From a virus, in IMG/VR virus record IMGVR_UViG_3300039412_000878, positions 1-47,456 of that record: a DNA stretch of 47,456 bases; one strand, 5' to 3'. Position numbers and translations under genes: made by a program. The notes under the pieces were generated by a model that saw only the letters and a program-made list of their open reading frames with translations, was not told the origin of the DNA and ran no database searches. This document shows, one piece after another, positions 10,439-18,433 of the stretch. Position 1 is the stretch's first letter. Every line of letters begins with the position of its first letter.

Positions 10439-10849
10439 TTAGTGTGCGGGGATGGTGAGCGTGCCGCCGGTCAGGGCCGAAAGTGTACCGCCAGAGGTCA
10501 GGGCGGTTGCGGACAGCACCAGGCCGTCGCCGGCCGAGGTGAGGATGTCGCCGTCCCAGAGTGCCGCGCCGCCGCTGGTGGTCACGCGAAACCAGACGGC
10601 CGTGCCGCTGGCCGTAATCGAGGCCGCCGCCACGGTGCCCAGCGTCAGCACGCCGTTGGACTCGCTGGCCGCGGGGCTGGGAAGCGTGTAGGTTGCCAGG
10701 GCCGTAACGCCGGCCTCCCCATCCGGGTTCGCCGGGCGGGAGGCGGGATAGACGATCAGCGAGCCGCCGGCCAGCAGAGCCAGCAGCCCCTGGTGCGAGC
10801 CGTCGCCGGCACAGGCCGCCGCGGCGGCGTTGGAAAGCATGGAAGACAT
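10439..10849 (-). CDS. Small tail-associated protein, unknown function
   Basis: A 136-residue Ala/Gly/Thr-rich beta-type protein (for example ITASGTAVWFRVTTSGGAAL). This composition is typical of small tail-tip or fibre-attachment proteins in siphophages. GAGGAG lies 8 bases upstream of the ATG and inside the end of the preceding gene, four bases away, so translation is likely coupled. The next gene starts within 10 bases of its stop. I recognise no catalytic motif. Confidence 0.55.
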   Translation of the reverse strand: MSSMLSNAAAAACAGDGSHQGLLALLAGGSLIVYPASRPANPDGEAGVTALATYTLPSPAASESNGVLTLGTVAAASITASGTAVWFRVTTSGGAALWDGDILTSAGDGLVLSATALTSGGTLSALTGGTLTIPAH

Positions 10850-10853
10850 CGGT

Positions 10854-11972
10854 TCAGCTCCTCAGTAGCAGGTTGTAATAGTTCTGCGCCGGGATCGGAC
10901 TGTTATACGTCGCGGCCAATGCCGCGCTGGATAGTTTGGACCGGGCCGCCAATGAGGCGGTAATGCCATAGTTCGCCGAAAGCGTCGCGCTGGGCCTCTT
11001 CGCAGTGGCCGCCAGCGCGGCATGGATTCCATAGGTTGCGGAGAGAGTCGCGCCGGGTTTCTTGGATTGGGCTGCGAGGTTTGCGGCGATTCCGTATGCC
11101 GCCGACATTGCGGCCGCCGGACGCTTTGCAGTAGCCGCCAGAGTTGCGGTTGTCGCCGCCGCGCTCCACGAAAAGATGATTTGCCCGTTTGCGCCCGCGC
11201 CGCCGGCATTGCCCGAGGCGGCCTTCGCACCGCCGCCACCACCGCCGCCGGGAGCCGTGCCGGCCTGACCGGCCGTGCTCCCGACAACGCCGCCGTGCCC
11301 GCCGGCTGAGTAGCCCGTGCCGCCGGTGCCTGCGCCGTTTCCACCGTTGGCACCCACGCCACCCATGACGCCTGGCCAATCAGGCGTACCGGCAGACGGC
11401 CCCGCTGCCGCGCCGCCGCCGCCGCCGTTTCCCGTTCCCGTGCCGCCAGCGCCGCCGGCGCCGCCATCGTAGTAGTAGCTACCGTTCTCGCTGGTGCCGC
11501 CGGGATCATTACCGCCATTGGTCTGAGAAATACTGGCGACTCCGCAATCGCAACCACGTAATCCGCCGGTGTTCAAGCTGCCTGATGCACCGCCTTGCGC
11601 CCACACATCGTTGCAGCCGTTGTTCCAGGAAAACTCATTCACCCCGTAATCGTTATATTGCTGCGTCTCCAGCGCCGTGTCCGCGCTGCCCGGCGTAGCG
11701 GACGTGGCGGGGTTGCCCTGCGTGCCGCCATGCGCGCCGACCTGGAATGTGTAAGGGCCTCCCGCAGCCGTCAACAGCAGCGTAGCCTCGCTGTAGCCGC
11801 CGCCGCCGCCGCCCGCTCGGCCGTTTGTCGAGGTGCCGTTGATGCCGTTTCCGCCGGCTCCCCACGCCTGTATGGTGAGCGTGGTATCGGCGTCGAGAGT
11901 CAGGCTGTGCGCGCCGGGCGTGGTGTACGGCGTGCCGCTCGCGATCGGGTTGCCGTCGATCTTTACGGACAT
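10854..11972 (-). CDS. Glycine-rich fibre/adhesin with four C-terminal repeats
   Basis: A 372-residue protein. Residues 35-270 are Gly-rich with runs such as GAGGAGGTGTGNGGGGG, resembling the polyglycine-II bundles of phage adhesins. The start has PYTTPGAHSLTL and LTIQAWGAGG, a common entry to such domains. Residues 275-358 are four repeats of about 21 residues with the pattern LAAxxKxPxATLSAxYGI. It probably sits at a fibre tip and contacts the host. A family A inverted repeat abuts the start codon and no Shine-Dalgarno site is present. Confidence 0.68.
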   Translation of the reverse strand: MSVKIDGNPIASGTPYTTPGAHSLTLDADTTLTIQAWGAGGNGINGTSTNGRAGGGGGGYSEATLLLTAAGGPYTFQVGAHGGTQGNPATSATPGSADTALETQQYNDYGVNEFSWNNGCNDVWAQGGASGSLNTGGLRGCDCGVASISQTNGGNDPGGTSENGSYYYDGGAGGAGGTGTGNGGGGGAAAGPSAGTPDWPGVMGGVGANGGNGAGTGGTGYSAGGHGGVVGSTAGQAGTAPGGGGGGGAKAASGNAGGAGANGQIIFSWSAAATTATLAATAKRPAAAMSAAYGIAANLAAQSKKPGATLSATYGIHAALAATAKRPSATLSANYGITASLAARSKLSSAALAATYNSPIPAQNYYNLLLRS

Positions 11973-12048
11973 AGTTTTCAGTGTTCAGTGTTCAGTGTTC
12001 AGTTTCCAGTGCCCGCTCTTGCTGCTGAACACTGAAAACTGAACACTC
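11972..12048. repeat. Family A inverted pair with conserved loop
   Basis: TGTTCAG units (left, to 12010) face CTGAACA/CTGAAAA units (right, 12024-12048). The loop carries TTCC, TGCCC and TCTTGCTG, which recur in the loops at 24680-24757 and 38703-38776. Confidence 0.85.
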
Positions 12049-12050
12049 GC

Positions 12051-12386
12051 TCAGGGCCTCGCCTCGATCTTCCGCCGCCACGTCGCCGCGTCGCGATCGA
12101 AGGTCGGGTTCAGGCTCTCCCACTTGTCGAGGTGGCCGCCCAGCTCGTGACAGCGGCGGCAAACGCAGCGGCAGTTCTTCGGGTCCAGTTCGCGGGCCGG
12201 ATTGGTGTGATACGGCTCCTCGGCATGGTGGACTTCCGTCGCCGGCCGGCCGCACATTACGCAGTCCGGATGGTCTGCGAGCAAATGCCTTCTGAAGGCC
12301 GGCCACTGCCCCGAGCGTCGCGCGCCCGGGCGCAGGCCCCGGTCGCCGAGCAGCCGCTTCAGATGGTGGACGATTCCGGCGATCAT
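12051..12386 (-). CDS. HNH endonuclease (second copy)
   Basis: A 111-residue protein. DCVMCGRPATEVHHAEE (residues 41-57) gives the Cys pair and HH, followed by N71, C72, C74 and CRRCH with a distal GGH, a complete HNH zinc-finger nuclease. It may act in packaging or as a homing nuclease. Its ATG overlaps the previous stop as TGATG, so translation is coupled. Two HNH genes in one phage of this size is somewhat unusual; they are not close paralogues. Confidence 0.85.
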   Translation of the reverse strand: MIAGIVHHLKRLLGDRGLRPGARRSGQWPAFRRHLLADHPDCVMCGRPATEVHHAEEPYHTNPARELDPKNCRCVCRRCHELGGHLDKWESLNPTFDRDAATWRRKIEARP

Positions 12387-12730
12387 CAACGTGGGGCGGG
12401 GACCGTCGGGCGTGGGGCGGATTGTTCCAGGGCCTCTACGCGATCCCGCAGCCCGCAGCCGGCGGGCGTATGGGCCACGGCCTCGACGTCCGTCAGCCGT
12501 CCGCGCATCCGCCGTTGCTCGCGGCCGATCTTGGCGACCGTCTGGAGCAGTTGCTTGATTTGCTGAAGTTCGTCCAGTACATTGGCGAACCAGGCCCCCG
12601 AGTGCCACGCGGCGCGGAGCAGCTTCCAGGCGGCGACGGCGGCCGCCGGCAGCGCGACCAGCGCGGCGAGCGAGTAGTAAACGGCTTCCCAGTGGATGGA
12701 TTGCCAGGCGTCGTAGATGTGCTCGTTCAT
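12386..12730 (-). CDS. Small membrane protein with coiled coil (holin-like candidate)
   Basis: A 114-residue protein. One membrane segment (residues 19-37, YSLAALVALPAAAVAAWKLL) is followed by a helical ELQQIKQLLQTVAKIG coiled coil. This is the layout of phage holin-like or lysis-accessory proteins, and two peptidase genes lie close upstream. The last ten residues (APRPTVPAPR) are translated family C heptads. The stop overlaps the HNH start. A lysis role is inference. Confidence 0.55.
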   Translation of the reverse strand: MNEHIYDAWQSIHWEAVYYSLAALVALPAAAVAAWKLLRAAWHSGAWFANVLDELQQIKQLLQTVAKIGREQRRMRGRLTDVEAVAHTPAGCGLRDRVEALEQSAPRPTVPAPR

Positions 12731-12735
12731 GGTGC

Positions 12736-12768
12736 CTAATCCCTAATCCCCAATCCCCAATCCCTGCC
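12736..12768. repeat. Family B single arm (TAATCCC)
   Basis: Units of TAATCCC and CAATCCC lie just upstream of the membrane-protein start. They are followed by a family D element at 12889-12968, together filling the 234-base spacer to the next gene. Confidence 0.8.
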
Positions 12769-12888
12769 AAGAGACTCGCCGGCGGGCGGACGGAGAAGAG
12801 CGGCTGCAGCTCACCATACGGTGCCATCGCGAGACGCGCCCTCGTGCTCCCCGAATCCGCCGGCGAGCGGGTCAGAACAGGAGAACAG

Positions 12889-12968
12889 GGGATTAGGAGA
12901 ACAGGTGACCGATCACCCTGCTTCCCCGTTTTCTCGCCTGCTCTCCTGCTCCAATTTCACCTGTTCAC
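12889..12968. repeat. Family D inverted pair with embedded GGGATTA
   Basis: GAACAGGAGAACAGG arms face CTGCTCTCCTGCTCC and CACCTGTTCAC arms. One GGGATTAGG unit lies in the left arm, showing that the families can nest. It overlaps the end of the following gene by a few bases. Confidence 0.8.
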
Positions 12969-13756
12969 GCTGCCGCGATTGCAGCCAGTCCGGCGGCCTT
13001 GAGGACGGCCGGGTTGCTCGTGGACAGCGCGGCCACTTTCTTGGCCAGGGCCAGGGCCTCGGCCGGATCGGCCAGTTGCGCCGTGGTCACGTTGTCGGCC
13101 ACGCCCTGCAAAAGCGTCTTGAGTTGCTTCGGATCGCGCAAGGCGCGGAGCAAGACCTTTCCTTCGGCGACGGCCGCAGGCAGATTGCCGGAGGCCAGGG
13201 CGTGCAGGATCCGCGTGGTATGGTCCAGGCCGTACTTCGCGGCCAGCGTGGCGGCCTCTTGCAGATCGGCGTCGACGGCCAGCTTCTTGTCGAGCAGCTT
13301 GAAAATGCCGTAGACGATCAGAGCGCCGGCGGCAGCCGCCACCAGGTACATCGGATCAAAACCGCCCGCCCCGGCGATCGGCAGCATGGCGGCGGAGCCG
13401 CTCGAGCCGGCCGCGTTGACGCGCGACTTGAAACACAGCGCGCCCGTGACCAGGCCGCCGGCCAGGACGGCGAGAATCACCAGGATCGGGTTCGCCTCCG
13501 CCTGCTTTGCCTCGGCCTGCTGTGCGGCAGCCGGCAGGTAGTTATTCACGATGGGGGTGGGCGAATCGGGTACTTGCACGTTCACCACCGGGGCCTGCGG
13601 GTGCAACAGCGATTGCAGCGGGCAGCGGCCATTTTGAAGCGGACACTGGCCGTTGATGCACTGCGCCGGGGCGGCGGAAGCGAGTAAGAGTCCGACACCG
13701 AAGCAGACGGCGGCCGCAACAATCACGGCCAAAACGGTACGAGCATTTTTCTTCAC
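12965..13756 (-). CDS. Exported or membrane-anchored protein, unknown function
   Basis: A 263-residue protein. Residues 1-30 are a signal peptide or anchor (KNARTVLAVIVAAAVCFGVG). A Cys-containing segment follows (CINGQCPLQNGRCPLQ, near 33-48). Two more membrane segments appear near 90-106 (ILVILAVLAGGLVTGALCF) and 135-152 (YLVAAAAGALIVYGIF). The C-terminal 110 residues are helical. GTG is used as start after CGGGAGAC. It sits among peptidase and small membrane genes, so envelope work during lysis or entry is possible. I do not recognise the family. Confidence 0.55.
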   Translation of the reverse strand: MKKNARTVLAVIVAAAVCFGVGLLLASAAPAQCINGQCPLQNGRCPLQSLLHPQAPVVNVQVPDSPTPIVNNYLPAAAQQAEAKQAEANPILVILAVLAGGLVTGALCFKSRVNAAGSSGSAAMLPIAGAGGFDPMYLVAAAAGALIVYGIFKLLDKKLAVDADLQEAATLAAKYGLDHTTRILHALASGNLPAAVAEGKVLLRALRDPKQLKTLLQGVADNVTTAQLADPAEALALAKKVAALSTSNPAVLKAAGLAAIAAA

Positions 13757-13780
13757 GACAAAGTCTCCCGGGAAATTGGG

Positions 13781-14419
13781 CTAATCGCGTAGCGATGGCC
13801 CGATGGTAGCCGTGGGTTTCAACCCACGGTCGGTTGGAATCAAGGTAAATCCGTCGCCGCCGGCCGTCCGCCATAGCCGCAGGAACTCCGCACGGGGTCG
13901 CATGCGGTATCCGGCAGGTCCGTTGCTGTCGAGATACCACGCATGGTCGGCGTCGAAACCGAGAAATAGCACGGCGTGGCCGGGGATCCAGACCAGGCCG
14001 CGCAATAGTCGCTGCTGGTAAGTGCCCCAGCCGATCACGGCCGCCAGGTGCAAGTCGCTCGCGGCCTGCAACCAGGCCTCGTCGCCGCACTCCGTCGCGT
14101 CCCACGCCAGGTGTCGGAGCTGCGCCTTGCGGGGCAGGTCTCGGATCCACGTCGGCCCGGCGAAGTGTGCGCGCCAGTAGGCGGCCTCATCAGGCCGGCC
14201 TTCGGCGACGAGAAGATCCTCGGCCGCGGCGAAACCGCAGGAACCGCGCCCGGCCGCGTCGAGATAGTTTGCGTGCCGCAGTTCGGCGGGCACTTCGATC
14301 GGCGGTCCGGCGGCGGCCGAGCCGCAGAACAGGAGAATTGCGAACAGGAGACCAGTAGATCGGAACGCCAAAATGGTTGTTTTTCTGCCTTTCACCTGCT
14401 CACCTGCTCTGTTGCTCAT
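13781..14419 (-). CDS. Secreted C39/papain-like cysteine peptidase
   Basis: A 212-residue protein. A signal peptide lies at residues 14-38 (TTILAFRSTGLLFAILLF, then AAAGPP). The catalytic Cys is C61 in GSCGFAAAEDLL, the His is H148 in IPGHAVLFLGFD and the third residue is Asp164 or Asn166 in WYLDSN, a papain/C39-type triad. It may cut peptidoglycan cross-bridges or a protein during lysis. The first 13 residues come from family D text. The last 15 residues (RGLKPTATIGPSLRD) are a translated family E palindrome, which also supplies the stop. The start could be a few codons later. Confidence 0.7.
   Translation of the reverse strand: MSNRAGEQVKGRKTTILAFRSTGLLFAILLFCGSAAAGPPIEVPAELRHANYLDAAGRGSCGFAAAEDLLVAEGRPDEAAYWRAHFAGPTWIRDLPRKAQLRHLAWDATECGDEAWLQAASDLHLAAVIGWGTYQQRLLRGLVWIPGHAVLFLGFDADHAWYLDSNGPAGYRMRPRAEFLRLWRTAGGDGFTLIPTDRGLKPTATIGPSLRD
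13782..13828. repeat. Family E single palindrome forming a gene's C-terminus
   Basis: GCGTAGCGATGGCCCGATGG followed by the palindrome CCGTGGGTTTCAACCCACGG. On the minus strand it encodes the tail and stop codon of the cysteine peptidase. Confidence 0.88.
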
Positions 14420-14428
14420 CTGCTCTAT
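14327..14428. repeat. Family D inverted pair over a gene start
   Basis: GAACAGGAGAATT and GAACAGGAGACC arms (left) face TTCACCTGCTCACCTGCTC (right). The right arm covers the start region of the cysteine peptidase, whose first residues are therefore repeat-encoded. Confidence 0.75.
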
Positions 14429-14580
14429 AAGAGCCAGTGCGTCAGGACCAGTGTCGCCAGCCCTGCGAACTTCCACCACTCGTGATCCTCATGGCTCAGC
14501 CCGACCAGCGCCGCCCCGAGCACGAACAGTCCCACTCTCAGGTGCGGATTGGCGATCAGGGTGTGGAGGGAGGTTTCCAT
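14425..14580 (-). CDS. Small two-span membrane protein (holin-like candidate)
   Basis: A 51-residue protein starting METSLHTLIANPHLRVG and ending LATLVLTHWLL. Two hydrophobic spans (VGLFVLGAALVGL and FAGLATLVLTHWLL) are joined by a charged SHEDHEWWK turn, a small holin-like hairpin. It ends five bases before the start of the secreted cysteine peptidase, which would fit a holin/lysin pair. The start is preceded by family C heptads and no clear Shine-Dalgarno site. The reading frame is short, so the call rests on topology and spacing. Confidence 0.5.
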   Translation of the reverse strand: METSLHTLIANPHLRVGLFVLGAALVGLSHEDHEWWKFAGLATLVLTHWLL

Positions 14581-14582
14581 TA

Positions 14583-14614
14583 TCGTGGGGCGTGGACCGC
14601 GGACCGTGGGGCGA

Positions 14615-14615
<1 letters not shown>
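14583..14615. repeat. Family C heptads (CGTGGGG)
   Basis: Units of CGTGGGGCGTGGACCGCGGACCGT lie between the small membrane gene and the broken gene upstream of it. The array has no stop codon in any frame on either strand. Confidence 0.8.
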
Positions 14616-15068
<453 letters not shown>

Positions 15069-15111
15069 GGCTGTTCTCTTTCGTGTTTTCCTGTTTTAGT
15101 CATTCTCTTCC

Positions 15112-15141
15112 CGCCCCACGCTCCACGCCCCACGCTTCACG
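15112..15141. repeat. Family C heptads
   Basis: CCCCACGCTCCACGCCCCACGC units end at the stop codon of the YiiX-like hydrolase gene and fill the spacer to the next gene. Confidence 0.75.
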
Positions 15142-15787
15142 AAACGAACGTTCCCCGATACTCGCAGAACAAACTCTGCACGACGTGGACCGGCTCGGTG
15201 TAGCGATCGGCCCGGTGCGGGCAGATGTCCACTCCCCCGCCGACCCGCGTGGCCAGGGCGAATGCCTGCGAGCAGAACGGCAGGTCGCCACCATCGGAGC
15301 CATCGGCCAGGTCCACGGGGAACCAGGCCTGGACGATCGGGATGTGGGTCAACGCATCGCGGAGCAGGTTTCCCCAGCCATAATTCCGATCGATGAACTC
15401 GTCCATCTTCGCCACGGCCAGGCGGCGGTTATATTCCGGCCAGCGATCGCCCGGGTTGGTGGCGAAATGGTCCCAGTGGCCGGGATTCTCGCGGACCGCT
15501 TCGATGAGCGATTGCCGGCGGCCGCCCCGCCACTGCCGCGTGTCGATGATCTCCCACTCCTCGCGGTCGGCGTTCCAGGCGATCATGCCCACGTGGATCC
15601 ATGGGCACTGGGTCGCGTGCGAGATAACCAGGTCCTCCAGCGTGTTGTCCCGCCGGTAGCAGACCGCGTCGCCGCTGGCCAGGCCGAAGAATTGCTGCGC
15701 GTGCCGCCGAAAGGTCGGCCCGCCGCAGTGCAGGTACTTTACTTTGTGCCGCTTGGCCGGCGTGGCAATGGTGAGGGTGGTGCTCAT
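15137..15787 (-). CDS. YiiX/NlpC-P60-like permuted papain-fold hydrolase
   Basis: A 216-residue protein. The order is His first, Cys last: ISHATQCPWIHVGMIAWN (H65, residues 55-72) and DLPFCSQAFALATRVGGGVD (C172). This is the circularly permuted papain fold of the YiiX/C92 group, which cleaves amide or ester bonds in peptidoglycan or lipids. YGWGNLLRDAL (136-146) is also typical. No signal peptide is seen. It starts in an ATGA overlap with the previous gene. A role in virion entry or lysis is inference; the fold call is good. Confidence 0.75.
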   Translation of the reverse strand: MSTTLTIATPAKRHKVKYLHCGGPTFRRHAQQFFGLASGDAVCYRRDNTLEDLVISHATQCPWIHVGMIAWNADREEWEIIDTRQWRGGRRQSLIEAVRENPGHWDHFATNPGDRWPEYNRRLAVAKMDEFIDRNYGWGNLLRDALTHIPIVQAWFPVDLADGSDGGDLPFCSQAFALATRVGGGVDICPHRADRYTEPVHVVQSLFCEYRGTFVS

Positions 15788-16191
15788 GCGGCCTCCGACG
15801 CGCGTGGGGTGCGGGGCGTGGGACGTGGGCCGAAGACGCCGCAGGGTCCACGCTCCCCGCCGCACGGAACTTCCGGGTGTGCGTCGCGCCGATCGGCGAG
15901 GGCGTCTGCGGCCGCGCCTGTGGCAACGTCCTGATACGCCCGCGCCGCGGCTTTCTGTCTTGCGCTGCCGATCGCCGGCGCGATCCGGCCGTCCCGCTCC
16001 GGCTCGAATCCGCTCGACTTGGCGAAGCGGCTTTTCCAGCGCGGGAACGGATCGACGCTCAGCCCGCTGCCCTTGCCCGCCCGCAAGTGTCGCTGCGTCT
16101 GGTCGTCGCAGGCCACCTCGACGCTCAGGCCGCCGATGTGCCGGCTGCCGATGCGGCCGCGGAGCGTGTCGTCATGGGCGAGAAAGGCCAT
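15784..16191 (-). CDS. Hypothetical late protein with repeat-derived C-terminus
   Basis: A 135-residue protein. Residues 1-65 are basic and mixed (MAFLAHDDTLRGRIGSRH start), then Ala-rich. I do not recognise the family. The last 20 residues (GVFGPRPTPRTPRASEAA region) come from family C heptads at about 15800-15868. The stop overlaps the hydrolase start as ATGA, so the two are likely translated together. Confidence 0.5.
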   Translation of the reverse strand: MAFLAHDDTLRGRIGSRHIGGLSVEVACDDQTQRHLRAGKGSGLSVDPFPRWKSRFAKSSGFEPERDGRIAPAIGSARQKAAARAYQDVATGAAADALADRRDAHPEVPCGGERGPCGVFGPRPTPRTPRASEAA

Positions 16192-16197
16192 CAGAGG

Positions 16198-16224
16198 GAT
16201 TAGCGATTAGGGATTAGGGATTAG
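16198..16224. repeat. Family B single arm, supplies a stop codon
   Basis: GGGATTA units end at the 3' end of the 92-residue gene. On the minus strand AATCCCTAA reads Asn-Pro-stop, so the array terminates that protein. The next base run (TGCCGGCGG) resembles the loop start seen in complete family B elements. Confidence 0.85.
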
Positions 16225-16492
16225 TGCCGGCGGGCGCATCGATCACCTGCAGTTCCCAGCGGTCGAAGCCGGCCTGCTTCCAGACCATTTTGGGCTCGCC
16301 GTTGGGTCCGACGAACGGATCGCGAAGGGTGACGGCCTTGCCGTTGGGCAGGTCCAGCCGGCCCTTCGGACTATCCAGCACAGCGGCGACGAGCTGCTGT
16401 TTCAATTCGCCGGCCGTGCGGTAGTACTGCTTGCCTTTGGCCAGGGTCTTGTCGATGGTGGCCAGCAACTTCGCGGCGGTAGCTTTGCGCAT
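16214..16492 (-). CDS. Small conserved-looking late protein, unknown function
   Basis: A 92-residue protein with a helical, Lys-rich start (MRKATAAKLLATIDKTLAKG) and a C-terminal motif DPFVGPNGEPKMVWKQAGFD. It has no membrane segment. Its last residues and stop are provided by family B heptads (TNP-stop). It is the second gene of the late operon on this reading and lies 35 bases from its neighbours. Confidence 0.6.
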   Translation of the reverse strand: MRKATAAKLLATIDKTLAKGKQYYRTAGELKQQLVAAVLDSPKGRLDLPNGKAVTLRDPFVGPNGEPKMVWKQAGFDRWELQVIDAPAGTNP

Positions 16493-16527
16493 TTCGTGAC
16501 TCTCGTGTCTTTCGTGGACCCTCTAGT

Positions 16528-16707
16528 TCAGAGGATCATCACCTGGTAACTGCGGCTCTTCTGTTGGCCCGCATAGCGCCGATCGGCGATCACCAGCGTC
16601 CCCAGGTTCCGCTTGGTCAGGACCAGCTCATCGAGCTGTTTCAGCGCGGCGGCCGGCTTCGCCGGCTTCGTCTCTCGGCCCTTCGTTCGCGACGTGACGT
16701 GTCCCAT
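16528..16707 (-). CDS. Small basic late protein, unknown function
   Basis: A 59-residue protein if it starts at ATG 16707 (MGHVTSRTKGRETKPAKPAA); a TTG at 16737 would add ten residues. The body is Lys/Arg-rich with LDELVLTKRNLGTLVIADRR. The upstream TTTTCAG text abuts the ATG, so the start site is uncertain. It is the most upstream gene of the minus-strand late run, next to a divergent control region. Confidence 0.45.
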   Translation of the reverse strand: MGHVTSRTKGRETKPAKPAAALKQLDELVLTKRNLGTLVIADRRYAGQQKSRSYQVMIL

Positions 16708-16951
16708 GTAGTTTTCAGCTTTCAATGTTTTGCTCAAAAGGGCCGCGCCCGCACGACCGGGTCGCGTAGCTGCTCTAGCTGGAGTTCCGGTCGCGCTGAT
16801 GGGCGCGGCGCGCAGCGGGCGAATTCGTTCAATCGCGATGATTCATTTCACATGGCAGAACCGGCATGGCCGGCGCAATTGGAAGCATGCTAAGAGCTTC
16901 TCTGTCCGACAAACTCTATGATGCAAAATGTGAACGTGCAAACCGCAGACG

Positions 16952-16959
16952 TTGCAAAT
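16952..16959. promoter_or_regulatory. Candidate repressor operator (TTGCAAAT)
   Basis: The octamer matches, in reverse, ATTTGCAA at 28612-28619 (inside the repressor promoter spacer) and 28316-28323 (just beyond the repressor gene). The three sites are the basis for the proposal; binding is inference. Confidence 0.3.
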
Positions 16960-17037
16960 TTTCAACACGCGCCCTAACTGCTTTTCAGGGCACAACCCAC
17001 GGCAGCCGATAACGAAAGCATCACCACCGTTTCAACC

Positions 17038-17065
17038 GGGCCGCAGTGGTCACGCTCTGCGGCCC
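17038..17065 (+). terminator. Hairpin 1 upstream of the 17155 gene
   Basis: GGGCCGCAG pairs perfectly with CTGCGGCCC around a 10-base loop, followed by GATTCATTTCTT. The weak T content after the stem suggests a pause or leader hairpin rather than a strong terminator. Confidence 0.5.
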
Positions 17066-17095
17066 GATTCATTTCTTGAGGGTTTCGAGCGCGAC

Positions 17096-17137
17096 GCCGG
17101 CCCGGTCCTTGGCGGGTTTTCCGGGCCGGCCTCTTTT
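17096..17137 (+). terminator. Terminator-like hairpin 2 upstream of the 17155 gene
   Basis: GCCGGCCCGG pairs perfectly with CCGGGCCGGC around a 15-base loop and is followed by CTCTTTTC. It lies only 18 bases before the 17155 start and just before its GGAGG site, so it could attenuate that gene on the plus strand. Confidence 0.6.
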
Positions 17138-17154
17138 CAGCCCCGGAGGCGGCC

Positions 17155-18093
17155 ATGATCGAGTCGATCGAGTCGATCCACAATATCCTGTTCCGGCATG
17201 GTTTTCCGGTCGCCGCGCCCACCGATCCACAGCCTCCACTCCCACCCGGTCCGGCCGTCATGCCCGGCCCCACTGTGCCGACCGCGGCCGCAGGCGCCAC
17301 AACTGCCGCCGCGGCGGCGCGGGAGTGCCGGGGACTGTCCCAAGTTTCGTTCAACGAAACTGGGACTGTCCCCCTTGCCGCCGCAGCCGGCGCGACCGAC
17401 ACCCCGCCGGCTGCCGCCGTGATTCGCGAGGCGGTCGTGGACCGTGGGGCGTCTTCACGCCCCACGCCCCACGCCCCACGCCCCACTGTCCCCCAGTCCC
17501 GCGCCACGCTGGCCGAGGCCCTGGCCAAAACCCGCGAGCCGCGGCAACTGACGATCGAGGAGGTCCTCGGCGAGTGGACCAAGTACGATTGCCAGGCCAC
17601 CCGCCGCGCGTTGCGGCTGGGCTGCCTGGCCTGGCAGTGGGTCTCACAGCAGCCCGATCGGCCGGCGGCCGTCCAGCAACTCAGAAAGGCCCTGGCCGAC
17701 CTGGGCATCACCGGCGAGGCAGCGCGGGTCAATCGCGTAATCGCCTGTTATTGGGTCGCGCGACTCTTGGGGGCCGATACCGTGGAGCTCCTGCCGCTTT
17801 CCACGGTTCGCGCGCTTTGCCCGCTCGTGAAGCGCGATCCGGTGACGGAGCAATGGGACGTCCGCCCGGGTCTCGGCGATCTGGCCAGGGGGCTGATGCG
17901 GCAAATCCTCGAGCGGCATCTGACTGCCAAGGCGATCGCCGATCAGGTGACCGCCTTGCGCCCCAGGAAAGACAAGCCTGTACAACCGCGGCTAGTGCGT
18001 CTGGATCGCGTCATCAGCCGGCTGCCCATCGAAGAGCAGCGCGAGCTTGAGGCAAGGCTCCATGCTCGGCTGGCGTCGTCAGCCGCGGCATAA
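17155..18093 (+). CDS. Plus-strand protein of unknown function with two in-frame repeats
   Basis: A 312-residue protein; GGAGGCGGCC precedes its ATG. Residues 1-130 are Pro/Ala-rich and hold two repeat translations: the 44-bp palindrome (residues 59-73, GLSQVSFNETGTVP) and family C heptads (residues 95-115, DRGASSRPTPHAPRPT). Residues 130-312 look like a real helical domain, starting TLAEALAKTREPRQLTIEEV, with WTKYDCQATRRALRLGCLAW and a basic C-terminus. I do not recognise it; a DNA-binding role is possible. It is the only plus-strand gene between 1 and 28.9 kb and has its own hairpin leader, so it is probably separately regulated. Confidence 0.65.
   Translation: MIESIESIHNILFRHGFPVAAPTDPQPPLPPGPAVMPGPTVPTAAAGATTAAAAARECRGLSQVSFNETGTVPLAAAAGATDTPPAAAVIREAVVDRGASSRPTPHAPRPTVPQSRATLAEALAKTREPRQLTIEEVLGEWTKYDCQATRRALRLGCLAWQWVSQQPDRPAAVQQLRKALADLGITGEAARVNRVIACYWVARLLGADTVELLPLSTVRALCPLVKRDPVTEQWDVRPGLGDLARGLMRQILERHLTAKAIADQVTALRPRKDKPVQPRLVRLDRVISRLPIEEQRELEARLHARLASSAAA
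17330..17373. repeat. Family F 44-bp palindrome, in frame in the 17155 gene
   Basis: GGGGACTGTCCCAAGTTTCG and its inverted partner meet at TTCAACGAA. It is read as GLSQVSFNETGTVP, the same frame as the copy in the protease gene although the genes are unrelated and on opposite strands. Confidence 0.93.
17437..17497. repeat. Family C heptads, in frame in the 17155 gene
   Basis: CGTGGACCGTGGGGCG faces CCCCACG units. The stretch is translated without a stop, 64 bases after the 44-bp palindrome in the same gene. Confidence 0.85.
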
Positions 18094-18433
18094 CCGTCGC
18101 CATGTGACGGCAAACTCTTCGCGATCGGTGCGCGATAGCAAAAAAAGGGCGCGCACGTCTTTTTTGAAGTTGCTAATCGATACAACCCGACCGCGCCAGA
18201 AGGCCCAAAATCGCGTAGCGATTGCCCGATGGTCGGCCCCGGAATCGCGTAGCGATGGCCCGATGGTAGCCGTGGGTTTCAACCCACGGTCTCCAGCCCG
18301 CGTGCGATGATGCGTCGCGTAGCGACGCCTGACCGTCAATCGTCGCTACGCGGCCGGAATGCGGCATGGGATGCGCCCGTTCCGTGGGTTGAAACCCACG
18401 GCTACCATCAGCGGCCGCTACGCGGCCAATGCG
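18094..18433. repeat. Convergent spacer filled by family E elements
   Basis: This 340-base spacer separates a plus-strand gene from the 3' end of an integrase on the minus strand. It holds GCGCACGTC-rich text to 18190, then a family E pair (18207-18430) with the usual CCGTGGGTTTCAACCCACGG palindromes. Long inverted arms at a convergent junction could serve as a two-way terminator; no T-tract is seen. Confidence 0.7.

Larger units (their letters stand above)
16738..17154. promoter_or_regulatory. Divergent control region between late operon and a plus-strand gene
   Basis: No gene is seen in these 417 bases. The 16915-16970 segment is AT-richer than its surroundings and has three GCAAA units (TGCAAAATG, TGCAAACC, TTGCAAATT) on one face. 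One contains TTGCAAAT, the reverse of the octamer at the repressor promoter. The right part carries two strong hairpins. The late operon promoter is probably here on the minus strand, but I see no convincing -35/-10 pair. Confidence 0.5.

Noticed and set aside
12051-12827. 258-residue version of the HNH protein
   Set aside because: The N-terminal part is the shadow of the membrane gene at 12386-12730 and of family B and D text; the TGATG coupling at 12386 is better.
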